NCBI RefSeq assembly: GCF_003399645.1
Contig: NZ_NBXD01000019.1
Location: 112,123-176,122, forward strand
Reading direction: 5' to 3'
From: Subtercola boreus
GTDB lineage: Bacteria; Actinomycetota; Actinomycetes; Actinomycetales; Microbacteriaceae
DNA: 64,000 nt
How positions within the stretch are numbered: position 1 is the stretch's first letter; every line of letters starts with the position of its first letter. Positions 45,576 through 53,994 of this stretch are shown here, piece after piece. The notes under the pieces were generated by a model, which saw nothing but the letters and a program-made list of their open reading frames with translations, did no database searches and was not told where the DNA came from. Made by a program: the position numbers and the translations under genes.

Positions 45576-47068
45576 TCCATGCCCTTGACTGCCTTGTGGC
45601 CTCCGGCCAGTTCGATGAACCGGTCTTCGAGGGTCGACCCCTCGCGAACCTCGTCGACGGTACCGCTGGCGAGAACCTTGCCCTGAACGATGATGGCGAC
45701 GCCGTCGCAGACCCGCTCGATCATGTCCATGCTGTGGCTCGAGAGCACGACGGTGCCGCCGTTGGCGACATACCGCTGCAGGATGCCGGTGACCGTGTCT
45801 GCAGAGACCGGGTCGACGGCCTCGAACGGCTCGTCGAGAACGAGCAGGCGCGGTGAGTGGATCATCGAGGCAGCCAGCGCCACCTTCTTCGTCATGCCCG
45901 CGGAGTAATCGGAGACCAGGCGACCGAGGGCATCCTGCAATCCGAAGGCCTCGGCCAGTTCGTCGGCGCGCTCTCGCACCGTACGCCCGTCGAGCCCCCG
46001 CAACGACCCGGAGTAGTGCAGCAGCTGGCGCCCGGTCAGCCGGTCGAAGAGCCGCAGCTTGTCGGGCAGCACTCCGATCGAACGCTTCGCAGCCACCGGG
46101 TCATCCCAGACATTCAGACCATTCACTCGGATGACGCCCGCGTCGGGCCGCAGCAGCCCGGTGACCATCGAAAGCATCGTCGTCTTGCCTGCACCGTTGG
46201 GACCGACGATTCCGTAGAACCCGCCGCGCAGGACATCGAGATCGACCCCATCCACCGCAACCGTCGATCCGTAGCGCTTGACGAGTCCCGCCATCGAGAG
46301 CGCGGGCAGGGTGACGGTCTCGCCCTCGGCCGTCGCCACGGCATCCCCGATCTGCGGCTCCTCGACGACTCGGGCCTCGACGGTCTGCGCTTCGACGGTG
46401 CGGGCCTCGACGGTCTGCGCTTCGACCGCATGCGCCTCGACAGCGTGCGCATCAGCCGCAGGAGCTTCGACGGCGACGGCCCGCGGTTTGGCCTGGCGCG
46501 GAGCCGTGGGCCGAGACGGTGCGCCACCCGTCGAGGCGGTGCGTGGCGAGGCGGTGCGGGGCGAGGCGGTCCGCGGTGTGGAACTTCGAGGGCTGGAGGT
46601 GCGCGGTGGAGTCGTGCGCGGCGCGCTCGACCGGGACGCCTTCTCGACCGGCGCATCCTGAACCGAAGCCACCTCGACCGGCGCATCCTGAACCGAAGCC
46701 ACCTCGACCGGCGCATCCTGGACCTTAGCCGCCTCAACCGGCGGCAACGGAACGGTCTCCTCCGGGGCAGCGACACCGGGCGCAGAGGCCTTCGCCGCGG
46801 CAACCGCGCGGGGCGGGCTCACCCGGGGCTTCGCGGTGCGGGGCGCCGCAGGCTTCCGGGGCGCCGCGGGGGTCTTCGTCGTCGCACCGGCGGAGGCGCT
46901 GCGACCGGTCGACGCTGCGCGGGTGGCGGCGACGCGGGGTTTGGCGGGAGCACGGCGCACAGCAGGGGTGCGTTCCGCGACAGCGCTGTCGGATGCGGTG
47001 TGTTCCGGCGCGCCCGACGGCTCGGGCTGCTGACTCCCGGTACCGGGAGTGTCTGCTTCTGAACTCAC
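45551..47068 (-). CDS. ABC transporter ATPase with a roughly 250-residue repetitive N-terminal extension
   Basis: 505 residues; the ATPase domain is about 255-505. Walker A GPNGAGKTT (about 293), signature VSDYSAGMTKKVALAASMI (about 386), Walker B LLVLDEPFEAVDPVS and H-loop SSHSMD are intact. The first half is Ala/Pro/Arg/Ser-rich with repeats: SPRTA-type motifs, three tandem VQDAPVEVAS-like decapeptides (about 113-143) and VEA-x-x pentapeptides (about 207-236). The gene overlaps the permease by 25 bp. The frame has no break, so the extension is real or the true start is internal; an internal start just before residue 255 would give a normal ATPase. Confidence 0.85.
   Translation of the reverse strand: MSSEADTPGTGSQQPEPSGAPEHTASDSAVAERTPAVRRAPAKPRVAATRAASTGRSASAGATTKTPAAPRKPAAPRTAKPRVSPPRAVAAAKASAPGVAAPEETVPLPPVEAAKVQDAPVEVASVQDAPVEVASVQDAPVEKASRSSAPRTTPPRTSSPRSSTPRTASPRTASPRTASTGGAPSRPTAPRQAKPRAVAVEAPAADAHAVEAHAVEAQTVEARTVEAQTVEARVVEEPQIGDAVATAEGETVTLPALSMAGLVKRYGSTVAVDGVDLDVLRGGFYGIVGPNGAGKTTMLSMVTGLLRPDAGVIRVNGLNVWDDPVAAKRSIGVLPDKLRLFDRLTGRQLLHYSGSLRGLDGRTVRERADELAEAFGLQDALGRLVSDYSAGMTKKVALAASMIHSPRLLVLDEPFEAVDPVSADTVTGILQRYVANGGTVVLSSHSMDMIERVCDGVAIIVQGKVLASGTVDEVREGSTLEDRFIELAGGHKAVKGMEWLLNSLD
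46361..46450 (-). repeat. Six in-frame 15-bp tandem repeats in the ABC ATPase gene
   Basis: Units start at 46361, 46376, 46391, 46406, 46421 and 46436, each (C/T)TCGAC followed by GGTCTGCGC or a variant. They encode VEA-x-x on the reverse strand. Confidence 0.85.
46641..46730 (-). repeat. Three 30-bp tandem repeats in the ABC ATPase gene
   Basis: Units 46641-46670, 46671-46700 and 46701-46730 differ at only a few bases, encoding VQDAPVEVAS decapeptides. Nearly identical copies indicate recent duplication by slippage. Confidence 0.9.
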
Positions 47069-47294
47069 TCGTTAAACCTATCAATCCCCATGGTGCGCTG
47101 CGACGGCCAGAGTCAGCTCCGACGGCCCGAGTCATCTGCCGGCGCTCAGAGCCCCACCCCCGGGCCACAGAACGAACCCGCGACGACAGCATGTATATCA
47201 CAGAGCATCCGGCTGGCGCTGTGCCTCGATTGGTTCAGGCGCCCCCCATAGAATTGGCGACTCACCCGCGACAACTCTGGAAGAGAGACCGACG

Positions 47295-48299
47295 ATGGCC
47301 AAGAGCACCAAACCTCTTCCCGCCGAGGCGAACCCGGCCGATGCGAACCCGGCCGATGTGAACCCCAAGGTCATCCAGGGCATCGACCGGGTGCTGAGCA
47401 TCCACCGTCCCGTTGTGATCGCCCACATCAGGAGCATGCGTAAACGGCACCCCGGGTACACCCCCGCCCAGTTGATCTCGGCGCTCGAACGTCACTACCT
47501 CGCTGCGGTCACGACCGGGGGCGCCGCGGTGGGTGCGACGTCAGCGGTTCCCGCGGTCGGCACGGCCGCGTCGCTGGCCCTCACCGGTGTCGAGACCCTC
47601 GGGTTTCTCGAGGCGAGTGCCCTCTTCGCCCAGTCGATCACCGAGATCCATGGCATCGCGGTGGAGAACCCCGACCGGGCCAGGGCCCTCGTCATGAGCC
47701 TGCTGATGGGCAGCGGCGGCGCCGACCTCGTTCAGCAGCTCGCCAAACAGGCCGGTGGCGCCGGTACCGGGCGTTCCGAGTTCTGGGGAACGATGGTGAC
47801 GAAGAACCTGCCGCAGGCCGCGGTCGGGCCGATCGCCGACCAGATGAAGAAGACGTTCCTGAAGCACTTTCTCGCCTGGACCGGCTCCACCGCTGTGGGG
47901 CGCCTGCTCCCCTTCGGTGTGGGTGCCGTCGTCGGCGGCGCGGGCAACAACATCCTGGGTCGCCGGGTGGTGAAGAGCGCACGCAGCGCCTTCGGCCCCG
48001 CGCCGACGGTCTTTCCGGTCGGAACGGAGCCGACGATCAAGGCGCCGACAGTCCGGGCACCCGAGGCGCCGAAACCTCCCAAAGCCGTCAAGCCCGGCAA
48101 GATGAAGATCTCCAAGCCGCCGAAGCCCGCGAGGGAGTCGAAGGCCAAGCCGGCCACGCCGTCGAAGGTACAGAAGACCTACCGCCTGCCGAAGGAACCC
48201 CGCACGCCGAAGGTACCCACACCCTCGTACGACATCCCACAGGCCGCCCCGACGGGCCCGCAACCCCAGGGAACCACTCCCCCGCAGCCGCCCGCCTGA
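47295..48299 (+). CDS. EcsC-like conserved protein with Lys/Pro-rich tail
   Basis: 334 residues. The central part (about 70-210) is Gly/Ala-rich with amphipathic hydrophobic runs (TTGGAAVGATSAVPAVGTAASLALTGVETLGFLEASALF), resembling the EcsC family, but I am not certain. The N-terminus repeats ADANPAD and the last 85 residues are Lys/Pro-rich (KPPKAVKPGKMKISKPPKPARE). The latter may bind nucleic acid or anionic surface. The gene is divergent from the ABC ATPase. Start ATG follows GGAAGAGAGA at about 8 nt. Function unknown. Confidence 0.65.
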   Translation: MAKSTKPLPAEANPADANPADVNPKVIQGIDRVLSIHRPVVIAHIRSMRKRHPGYTPAQLISALERHYLAAVTTGGAAVGATSAVPAVGTAASLALTGVETLGFLEASALFAQSITEIHGIAVENPDRARALVMSLLMGSGGADLVQQLAKQAGGAGTGRSEFWGTMVTKNLPQAAVGPIADQMKKTFLKHFLAWTGSTAVGRLLPFGVGAVVGGAGNNILGRRVVKSARSAFGPAPTVFPVGTEPTIKAPTVRAPEAPKPPKAVKPGKMKISKPPKPARESKAKPATPSKVQKTYRLPKEPRTPKVPTPSYDIPQAAPTGPQPQGTTPPQPPA

Positions 48300-48375
48300 C
48301 CGCCGGTTCGACCGGAGCCGCACGGAGCAGGCCCGGGGCCGGTGCAGCGTCGGTGGCGCGTCGTACAGTTCCAGC

Positions 48376-48765
48376 ATGCTCGCCAGGAGAACCTCCACGC
48401 CACCGCCGAACCGGTCCCCATCGAACCTCTCGAACCGGTCGCACCGGTCGCGGTCGAACACGCCCCCGCCCACCCCGCCGACGTCGAACCCGCTCGCCGA
48501 ACCGGCCTACGCCGTGCCGCTCCGCGTCGACCGCACGGCCGCGCCCGTCTACCGCATCGTCAACGTCGGTCACGAACGGTTGGTCGGGCTCACGTTCTGC
48601 CTGCTGGGTTCCGGGGTCATGAACACGGGCACGCCCCGGCCGCTCGATGTGGGCGGCGTGCTGGAGGTGATCATCCGCGGCGAAGACCTGGCCCGCCGGT
48701 CGGTGCTCGTCGTGCGGTGGTTCCGGCCGACGGGTGAGGAGTACCTCTGGCGGGTGAGCTTCTGA
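48376..48765 (+). CDS. Small conserved hypothetical protein
   Basis: 129 residues. The first 45 residues are Ser/Pro/Arg-rich and probably disordered or lie upstream of the true start; the C-terminal part (about 48-129: VPLRVDRTAAPVYRIVNVGHERLVGLTF, then VGGVLEVIIRGEDLA and VVRWFRPTGEEYLWRVSF) is a compact beta-like pattern with no recognised domain. It ends 3 bp before the stop of the convergent glycosyltransferase gene. Function unknown. Confidence 0.55.
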   Translation: MLARRTSTPPPNRSPSNLSNRSHRSRSNTPPPTPPTSNPLAEPAYAVPLRVDRTAAPVYRIVNVGHERLVGLTFCLLGSGVMNTGTPRPLDVGGVLEVIIRGEDLARRSVLVVRWFRPTGEEYLWRVSF

Positions 48766-48768
48766 CCT

Positions 48769-49863
48769 CTAGTCGAGGTTCACGATCACGGTGTCGGCCG
48801 CGCCCTCGAGGTTGAAGAACCCGGCCAGGTACCCGAAACCCCAGCTGAAGTGCGCGAGCGGCAGCACCAGCGCGAACCAGGCGCCGGTTCGGGCGCCGGA
48901 GCGCGTCGCCTCGATCACACCCAGCACCAGCACGCCGACCACATAGGCGATGGGAACGAGCAGCAGGGCGAACAGGATGAACGACACCACGGTCGCGGCC
49001 CCGAGCGCTCCGGCGACGAGACCGAAGAGCCCGCCCGCCCCCAGGATGAAGCCCAGGATGGTCGCCACGACGACAGCGGGCGGCAGCGGAAACCGCAGGT
49101 CGGTGCTCTCGGGGAACGCACGGGCGAACTCGCCACGCCAGAGCCCCTCGGCGAAGAGGCTGCGGGTGAGCACCACGACTCGTGATGGCGGGCGGAAGGT
49201 CACGCTCAACTCGGGAACGAACACGACGGAGTGGCCCGCCTCCCGCAGCTTCTGGTTCATCTCCCACGCCTGGCCGTGACGGATCTCCTCGTCGAACAGC
49301 CCGGCTTCGATGAACATGCGGCGGCGCAGAACGTGGTCTTCGGCGATGTTCGTCGGTCCGGCTGCGCTCGCCCTCTTGAGGGGGTCGGCCGCCAGGCCGA
49401 GCCGGTGGCCGAACACCTTCGCCACGGCACGCTCGACGGCGTTCACGCCGATGGGCACGGTGCGCCCGACGAGGGCCGCAGCATCCGTTCTCACCATCGC
49501 CTCGACCGCGTGCCGGGTGTAGTCCACCGGGAGCTCGCTGCGCGGGTCGACCCGCACGATCAGGGAGCTGCGGGCAGCGGCGATCGCCTCGTTGAGCGGG
49601 ATGACCGGCGACGCCGACCTCGTCGTGAGCACGGTGAGGCGGGGGTTGAGAGTCGCGGCGTACTCGACGAACTGCGTGGTGCCGTCGGTGTTCGGGCCGA
49701 CCGCCACGATGATGTCGAGCCCGAGCGGATAGCTCTGCGCCGCAATGCTCTGCAGGGCCGCCTCGATGGTCTCACGGTCGTTTCGCGCGACCATGATCGC
49801 GGTCACCGGCGGCAGCACAGACGACCCGGCAGCAGAGGAGGGGGCAGGAGGAGAGTCGTTCAT
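48769..49863 (-). CDS. Family 2 glycosyltransferase with C-terminal membrane segments
   Basis: 364 residues. GT-A fold about 15-240: VTAIMVARNDRETIEAALQSIAAQSYP (about 20-46), VAVGPNTDG, LIVRVDPRSELP (Asp-x-Asp-like metal site), and EDHVLRRRMFIEAGLFDEEIRHGQAWEMN. Then about four hydrophobic segments (about 262-364) anchor the enzyme to the membrane. It probably adds sugar to a lipid carrier or wall polymer. The gene is downstream of the HtrA protease gene on the same strand (135-nt gap). Confidence 0.85.
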   Translation of the reverse strand: MNDSPPAPSSAAGSSVLPPVTAIMVARNDRETIEAALQSIAAQSYPLGLDIIVAVGPNTDGTTQFVEYAATLNPRLTVLTTRSASPVIPLNEAIAAARSSLIVRVDPRSELPVDYTRHAVEAMVRTDAAALVGRTVPIGVNAVERAVAKVFGHRLGLAADPLKRASAAGPTNIAEDHVLRRRMFIEAGLFDEEIRHGQAWEMNQKLREAGHSVVFVPELSVTFRPPSRVVVLTRSLFAEGLWRGEFARAFPESTDLRFPLPPAVVVATILGFILGAGGLFGLVAGALGAATVVSFILFALLLVPIAYVVGVLVLGVIEATRSGARTGAWFALVLPLAHFSWGFGYLAGFFNLEGAADTVIVNLD

Positions 49864-49998
49864 TGGTCCGCTCGGTGGTTCAGGTACAGGCCGCCCACAT
49901 ACCGATAGGCCCCCCGCTTGCAGTCACAGCAAGCGTTGAGCCTATCAGGTGGGGTGGTTTGCGCCGGGAGCGGCGCGGTCGGCGAGACGCCGTTCGGG
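49864..49998. other. Intergenic region between glycosyltransferase and HtrA genes
   Basis: 135 bp between same-strand genes. I see no tRNA, ORF or strong hairpin; the left half has an 'ggtac...' run without clear promoter elements. Confidence 0.3.
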
Positions 49999-51672
49999 TC
50001 AGCTGGCGAGTTCGCCGAGCGTGACGTCGACCGTGGTCGACTTCCCGTCGCGCAGGTAGGTGACCGAGGCCGAGGCGCCCGCCGGGAGCACGCGGACCTG
50101 GGCGGTGAGGTCGGTCGCATCGGCGATGGCGATGCCGTTGAACGCCGTGATGATGTCGCCCTTCTTCAGCCCTGCCGCCGCCGCTGCGCCGCCGTCGGTC
50201 ACGGCCACGACGCTCGCGCCGGTGACGGTCTGGGTCGTGTCGGTCGAGGCGCCGATGGATGCCCCGAGCAGGCCGTGGGTGGCCTTGCCGTTCGCGATGA
50301 TCTCATCGGAGATGCGCTTGGCGAAGTTGGCCGGAATCGAGAAGCCCACGCCGATGCTGCCCGACTGGCCGCTCGAGGAGCTGCTGCCCGCGCTGGCGAT
50401 CGCCACGTTGATGCCGATCAGCTTGCCTTCGGAGTCGAGGAGCGCGCCACCGGAGTTGCCCGGGTTGATGGCCGCATCGGTCTGGATGACCGCGAGCGAG
50501 ATGGAGCTCGACGCCGTCGAGGGCGTCTGTGTCTGCGAGTTGCCACCCTGGCCCGGAATGTCGAAGTTCCAGAAGTCGTAGGGGCTGCCAGTGCTGTTCG
50601 GGTCGGGCGTGGCCTGCTCGCCGCTGGTGTCGGGCGCGGCCGACGACGCAACGGTGATGCTGCGGTTCAGCGAGCTCACGATGCCGTTGGTCACCGTGCC
50701 CGAGAGACCGAGCGGAGCACCGATGGCGATGGCCGTGTCACCGACGTTCAGCTTCGACGAGTCACCGAATTCGATCGGAGTGAGGCCCGAGGCATCCTGC
50801 AGCTTGACGACCGCGAGGTCGGCGACGGGGTCGGTGCCGACGACCTTGCCAGCATAGATCTTGCCGTCGGCGGCGGTGACGGAGATGGTCGGGTTGGCGG
50901 TGGCGCCGTCGAGCGTGACGACGTGGGTGTTCGTCAGAACGTTGCCGTCACTGCTCAGAATGACGCCTGACCCGGTGCCCGACGTGGTCGTGCCGTCGGT
51001 CACCGAGAGGGTGACGACAGAGGGCGACGCCTTGGCCGCGACCGCCGTGATGAGGTTGGCTGAGTTCGGGTTGTTGACGGTGATCGTCTGGGGGCTGGCG
51101 GCCTGGCTCGACGCGTTGTTGTTGTTGCCCGACATGGCCCAGACGCTGATGCCGGCACCGGATGCCCCGCCGATCAGTGCGCCGATGGCCAGTGCTGCCA
51201 CGAGGGCGACTCCGGCCCGACGCCTGACGGGCGAGGTCGTCGTACCGTCAGCCGTGGCGAAGGACCCGGCGGCGGGCTGCCCGAACGCTCCGTTGCCGTA
51301 GTTGGGCAGCGGGGTGGTGGGCTGCGTGTAGGCGGCCTGCGGCGCGGGGTGCTGGGCCGGTGGGTACGCGGGCTGGCCATAGCCGGGCTGGTTGTTGCCG
51401 GGCTGGTTGTAGCCGGGCTGGCCGTTGCCGGGCTGGCCGTTGCCGGGCTGGTTGTAGCTGGGGGTGGCGGGGCCAACCGGAGCGACGGGGCCAACCGGAG
51501 CCACGGGGGAAACCGGAGGGACGGGAGCAACCTGCTGGGCGTTCTCGACCGGCACGGCGTCGTGCGTCGGAGCCGCGGGCTCGACCGGTGGTGCGGGGGT
51601 GGTGTTGGAGGCCGGAATGTCTCGGGGGGTGGAGATGTCGCCCGAGTCGTCGGCGCCTGTGCTGTCGGTCAA
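49999..51672 (-). CDS. HtrA/DegP-type serine protease with PDZ domain
   Basis: 557 residues. A 150-residue cytoplasmic N-terminus rich in Pro/Gln/Asn with GYNQPGNGQPG-type repeats, one membrane helix (about 164-185, VALVAALAIGALIGGASGAGISVW), a trypsin-fold protease (about 210-460) and a PDZ domain (about 465-555: LLGASIG, GDIITAFNGIAI). Triad: His in LTNTHVV, Asp in DPVADLAVVKL, Ser in INPGNSGGALLD. Acts outside the membrane in protein quality control. Start at ATG, divergent from dapC. Confidence 0.93.
   Translation of the reverse strand: MTDSTGADDSGDISTPRDIPASNTTPAPPVEPAAPTHDAVPVENAQQVAPVPPVSPVAPVGPVAPVGPATPSYNQPGNGQPGNGQPGYNQPGNNQPGYGQPAYPPAQHPAPQAAYTQPTTPLPNYGNGAFGQPAAGSFATADGTTTSPVRRRAGVALVAALAIGALIGGASGAGISVWAMSGNNNNASSQAASPQTITVNNPNSANLITAVAAKASPSVVTLSVTDGTTTSGTGSGVILSSDGNVLTNTHVVTLDGATANPTISVTAADGKIYAGKVVGTDPVADLAVVKLQDASGLTPIEFGDSSKLNVGDTAIAIGAPLGLSGTVTNGIVSSLNRSITVASSAAPDTSGEQATPDPNSTGSPYDFWNFDIPGQGGNSQTQTPSTASSSISLAVIQTDAAINPGNSGGALLDSEGKLIGINVAIASAGSSSSSGQSGSIGVGFSIPANFAKRISDEIIANGKATHGLLGASIGASTDTTQTVTGASVVAVTDGGAAAAAGLKKGDIITAFNGIAIADATDLTAQVRVLPAGASASVTYLRDGKSTTVDVTLGELAS
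51371..51460 (-). repeat. Six in-frame 15-bp tandem repeats in the HtrA N-terminus
   Basis: Units begin at 51371, 51386, 51401, 51416, 51431 and 51446, each GGCTGG plus a nine-base variable part, encoding (Y/N/G)xQPG pentapeptides on the reverse strand. Variable-length repeats could differ between strains. Confidence 0.88.
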
Positions 51673-51827
51673 TTGGTGCTCCTTTCAAGCATCTCCAGCT
51701 TTCCCGGCATACCTGTGCATTTTCTATGCGTGGGCTGCGAGCAGACTGTTGTTTCAATTCTGCACCGCCTGCGGCCGTCTGCACCCCCGCGGCCGGTCTC
51801 GGCCCGAGAGCCGAGTAGGTTGGAGCA
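51673..51827. other. Divergent intergenic region, htrA-type gene / dapC
   Basis: 155 bp with no coding frame. It holds both promoters, but I found no convincing -35/-10 pair or palindrome. Confidence 0.3.
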
Positions 51828-53024
51828 ATGTCGATGAACGGACCGTGGCAGAGAACCGCTGAGGGTGCCGGCCTCCTGAAGAGCGACGGGGTCGTTCGGC
51901 CCACGATCTTCGCCGAGATGAGCGCGCTCGCCCAGGCCACCGGGGCCATCAACCTCGGCCAGGGTTTTCCCGATGAAGACGGGCCGGCCGAGGTGCTCGA
52001 CGCCGCCCGCCGGGCCATCAGCGAGGGGCTCAACCAGTACCCGCCGGGGCTCGGCATGCCCGTGCTCCGCACCGCGATCGCCGACCACCAGCGGCGGTTC
52101 TACGGTCTCGACCTCGACCCCGACCGCCAGGTTCTCGTCACCGCGGGCGCGACAGAGGCGCTCGCCGCCACGATTCTCGCCTTCGTCGACGATGGTGACG
52201 AAGTCGTCACGCTCGAGCCGTTCTACGATGCCTACGGCGGTCTCATCGCCCTGAGCCGCGGCATCCACCGCACCGTGCCCCTGCGGCTCCCCCACTTCCT
52301 CCCTGACCATGACGACCTGCGCAGGGCGGTCACCGACCGCACCAAGCTCATCGTGATCAACAACCCGCACAACCCCACCGGCGCCGTTCTGCCGCGGGAG
52401 ACGCTCGAACTCATCGTCGAACTCGCCCACCAGCACGACGCGCTGATCGTCACCGACGAGGTCTACGAGCACCTGACCTTCGACGCTCCGCACATTCCGA
52501 TCGCCACCCTGCCCGGCGCCTGGCAGCGCACGATCACCATCTCCTCGGGCGGCAAGACCTTCAACACGACGGGCTGGAAGGTCGGCTGGATCACCGCCCG
52601 CCACAAGCTCATCACCGCGATCGTCGCGGTGAAGCAGTTTCTCACCTACGTGAACGCGGCACCCTTCCAGCCGGCGATCGCGCTGGGGCTCGGGCTGCCC
52701 GACGAGTTCTTCGAACGGCTCGCGGCCGACCTGCGGCACAAACGCGATGTGCTCTCGGCGGGGCTCGCCAAGGCGGGCTTCGAAGTGCACGACTCCCACG
52801 CGAGCTACTTCGTCGTGGCCGATGCTGCCCCGCTCGGTTTCACGGATGCGACCGACCTCTGCCGCCAGCTCCCCGAGCTCGCCGGAGTCGTGGGCGTTCC
52901 GCTCTCGGCGTTCTGCCACGACGAACTGGCGGGCGAATACTCCTCCCTTGTTCGCTTCGCGTTCTGCAAGCGCGTCGACGTACTCGAGCTGGCCGCCAAA
53001 CAGCTCTCCCGCCTGGGCCGCTAG
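51828..53024 (+). CDS. dapC: N-succinyldiaminopimelate aminotransferase (DapC-like class I aminotransferase)
   Basis: 398 residues. The sequence parallels mycobacterial DapC closely (FAEMSALAQATGAINLGQGFPDEDGP; NQYPPGLGMPVLRTAIADH; INNPHNPTGAVL; ITDEVYEHL). PLP lysine in SSGGKTFNTTGWKVGW (about 238-250), Arg in LVRFAFCKR binding the carboxylate. It transaminates N-succinyl-2-amino-6-ketopimelate with glutamate in lysine and diaminopimelate synthesis. Related enzymes act on methionine or kynurenine, so substrate specificity rests on similarity to DapC. Confidence 0.88.
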   Translation: MSMNGPWQRTAEGAGLLKSDGVVRPTIFAEMSALAQATGAINLGQGFPDEDGPAEVLDAARRAISEGLNQYPPGLGMPVLRTAIADHQRRFYGLDLDPDRQVLVTAGATEALAATILAFVDDGDEVVTLEPFYDAYGGLIALSRGIHRTVPLRLPHFLPDHDDLRRAVTDRTKLIVINNPHNPTGAVLPRETLELIVELAHQHDALIVTDEVYEHLTFDAPHIPIATLPGAWQRTITISSGGKTFNTTGWKVGWITARHKLITAIVAVKQFLTYVNAAPFQPAIALGLGLPDEFFERLAADLRHKRDVLSAGLAKAGFEVHDSHASYFVVADAAPLGFTDATDLCRQLPELAGVVGVPLSAFCHDELAGEYSSLVRFAFCKRVDVLELAAKQLSRLGR

Positions 53025-53067
53025 CCCCGGGCCGGTTCCGCGCCGGTTCCGCGGCGGTTCCGCGGCG

Positions 53068-53113
53068 GTTTGTCCGTTTCGCGGCTGCGCGCGCACCCGC
53101 GAATGCGACAAAC
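53068..53113. terminator. Two-part hairpin between dapC and the nitrilase gene
   Basis: Outer stem GTTTGTC (53068-53074) with GACAAAC (53107-53113), inner stem TTCGCGG (53078-53084) with CCGCGAA (53097-53103), separated by a 3-nt symmetric internal loop. It lies between convergent genes after an 11-bp CCGGTTCCGCG-like tandem repeat (53030-53066). Probably a bidirectional terminator. Confidence 0.5.
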
Positions 53114-53166
53114 GGGCGCGCAACCCCCGGGCGCTCAAGCAGGGGCGCGGCGCCGCTGCGGCCGGG

Positions 53167-53994
53167 TCAGCGCGGCACGACCGCGAAGCGGCGGAGGGCG
53201 AGGGCGGGGTTGATCCTTCGCGCCTCATCGAGATGCGACGGGTCGACGAACGCGACGGTGACGCCCTCCTCCGAGCCAAGGGTGGCGAGCGCAGTGCCGG
53301 TCGGGTCGAGCACCTGGCTGAGGCCGACCCCGCCGGGGGCGGTGTGGTCGGCGGCCGCCACGAACACGGTGTTCTCGATGGCGCGCACCGCGAGCAGCGC
53401 GTTCCAGTGCCGCTCCTTGGTCGGGCCCGGCACCCACTCCGCCGGAACCAGCACGAGGTTCACCCCGGCGTCGACCAACCAGCGCGTCACCTCCGGAAAG
53501 CGGATGTCGTAACACGTCTGCAGCCCGACCGTAAAGCCCGCCACGTCGAACGTCTCCGGTGCGGCGACAGTGTCGTGCTGCATCCATTCGCTCTCGGTGA
53601 CGCCATAGGCGTCGTAGAGATGCAGCTTGCGGTAGCGCGCGACCACGTCACCGGTCGGCGACAGCGCCACGAGCGTGTTGTGCACCCGCGGGCCGTCGGC
53701 AGTCTCGACGATGCCGGCGACGAGGTGGATGCCGTACTGCACGGCGAGCGCTCCGAGCGCCTGCACGAACTCCCCGTCGATCGACTCGGCCGCGTCGAGG
53801 GTCTGGCTGCCGAGCGGTGCCAGGAAGTGCATGGAGTATTCGGGGAACACGACGAGGCCTGCGCCACGGGCGACGGCGGTCTCGATCATCCCGCGCATCG
53901 CCTCGAGGTTCGCGGCCTTGTCGCCGCCCGGCGCGAACTGGGCGACCGCGACCCCGAGCGGGTCGCCAGACGCTCTCATGGCCGTGTCGCTCAC
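53167..53994 (-). CDS. Carbon-nitrogen hydrolase (nitrilase superfamily)
   Basis: 275 residues. The catalytic triad Glu in LVVFPEYSM (about 45), Lys in RYRKLHLYDA (about 115) and Cys in GLQTCYDIRFPE (about 150) is present, with LVPAEWV following. It hydrolyses an amide or nitrile. The GTG at 53992-53994 overlaps the alcohol dehydrogenase stop (GTGA); an alternative ATG at 53979 lacks the overlap. Closest to omega-amidase-like and predicted amidohydrolases of Gram-positives. Substrate unknown. Confidence 0.85.
   Translation of the reverse strand: MSDTAMRASGDPLGVAVAQFAPGGDKAANLEAMRGMIETAVARGAGLVVFPEYSMHFLAPLGSQTLDAAESIDGEFVQALGALAVQYGIHLVAGIVETADGPRVHNTLVALSPTGDVVARYRKLHLYDAYGVTESEWMQHDTVAAPETFDVAGFTVGLQTCYDIRFPEVTRWLVDAGVNLVLVPAEWVPGPTKERHWNALLAVRAIENTVFVAAADHTAPGGVGLSQVLDPTGTALATLGSEEGVTVAFVDPSHLDEARRINPALALRRFAVVPR

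Noticed and set aside
51371..51460. CRISPR-like array at the 15-bp repeats
   Set aside because: Repeats are contiguous, without spacers, and in-frame in a protein-coding gene.
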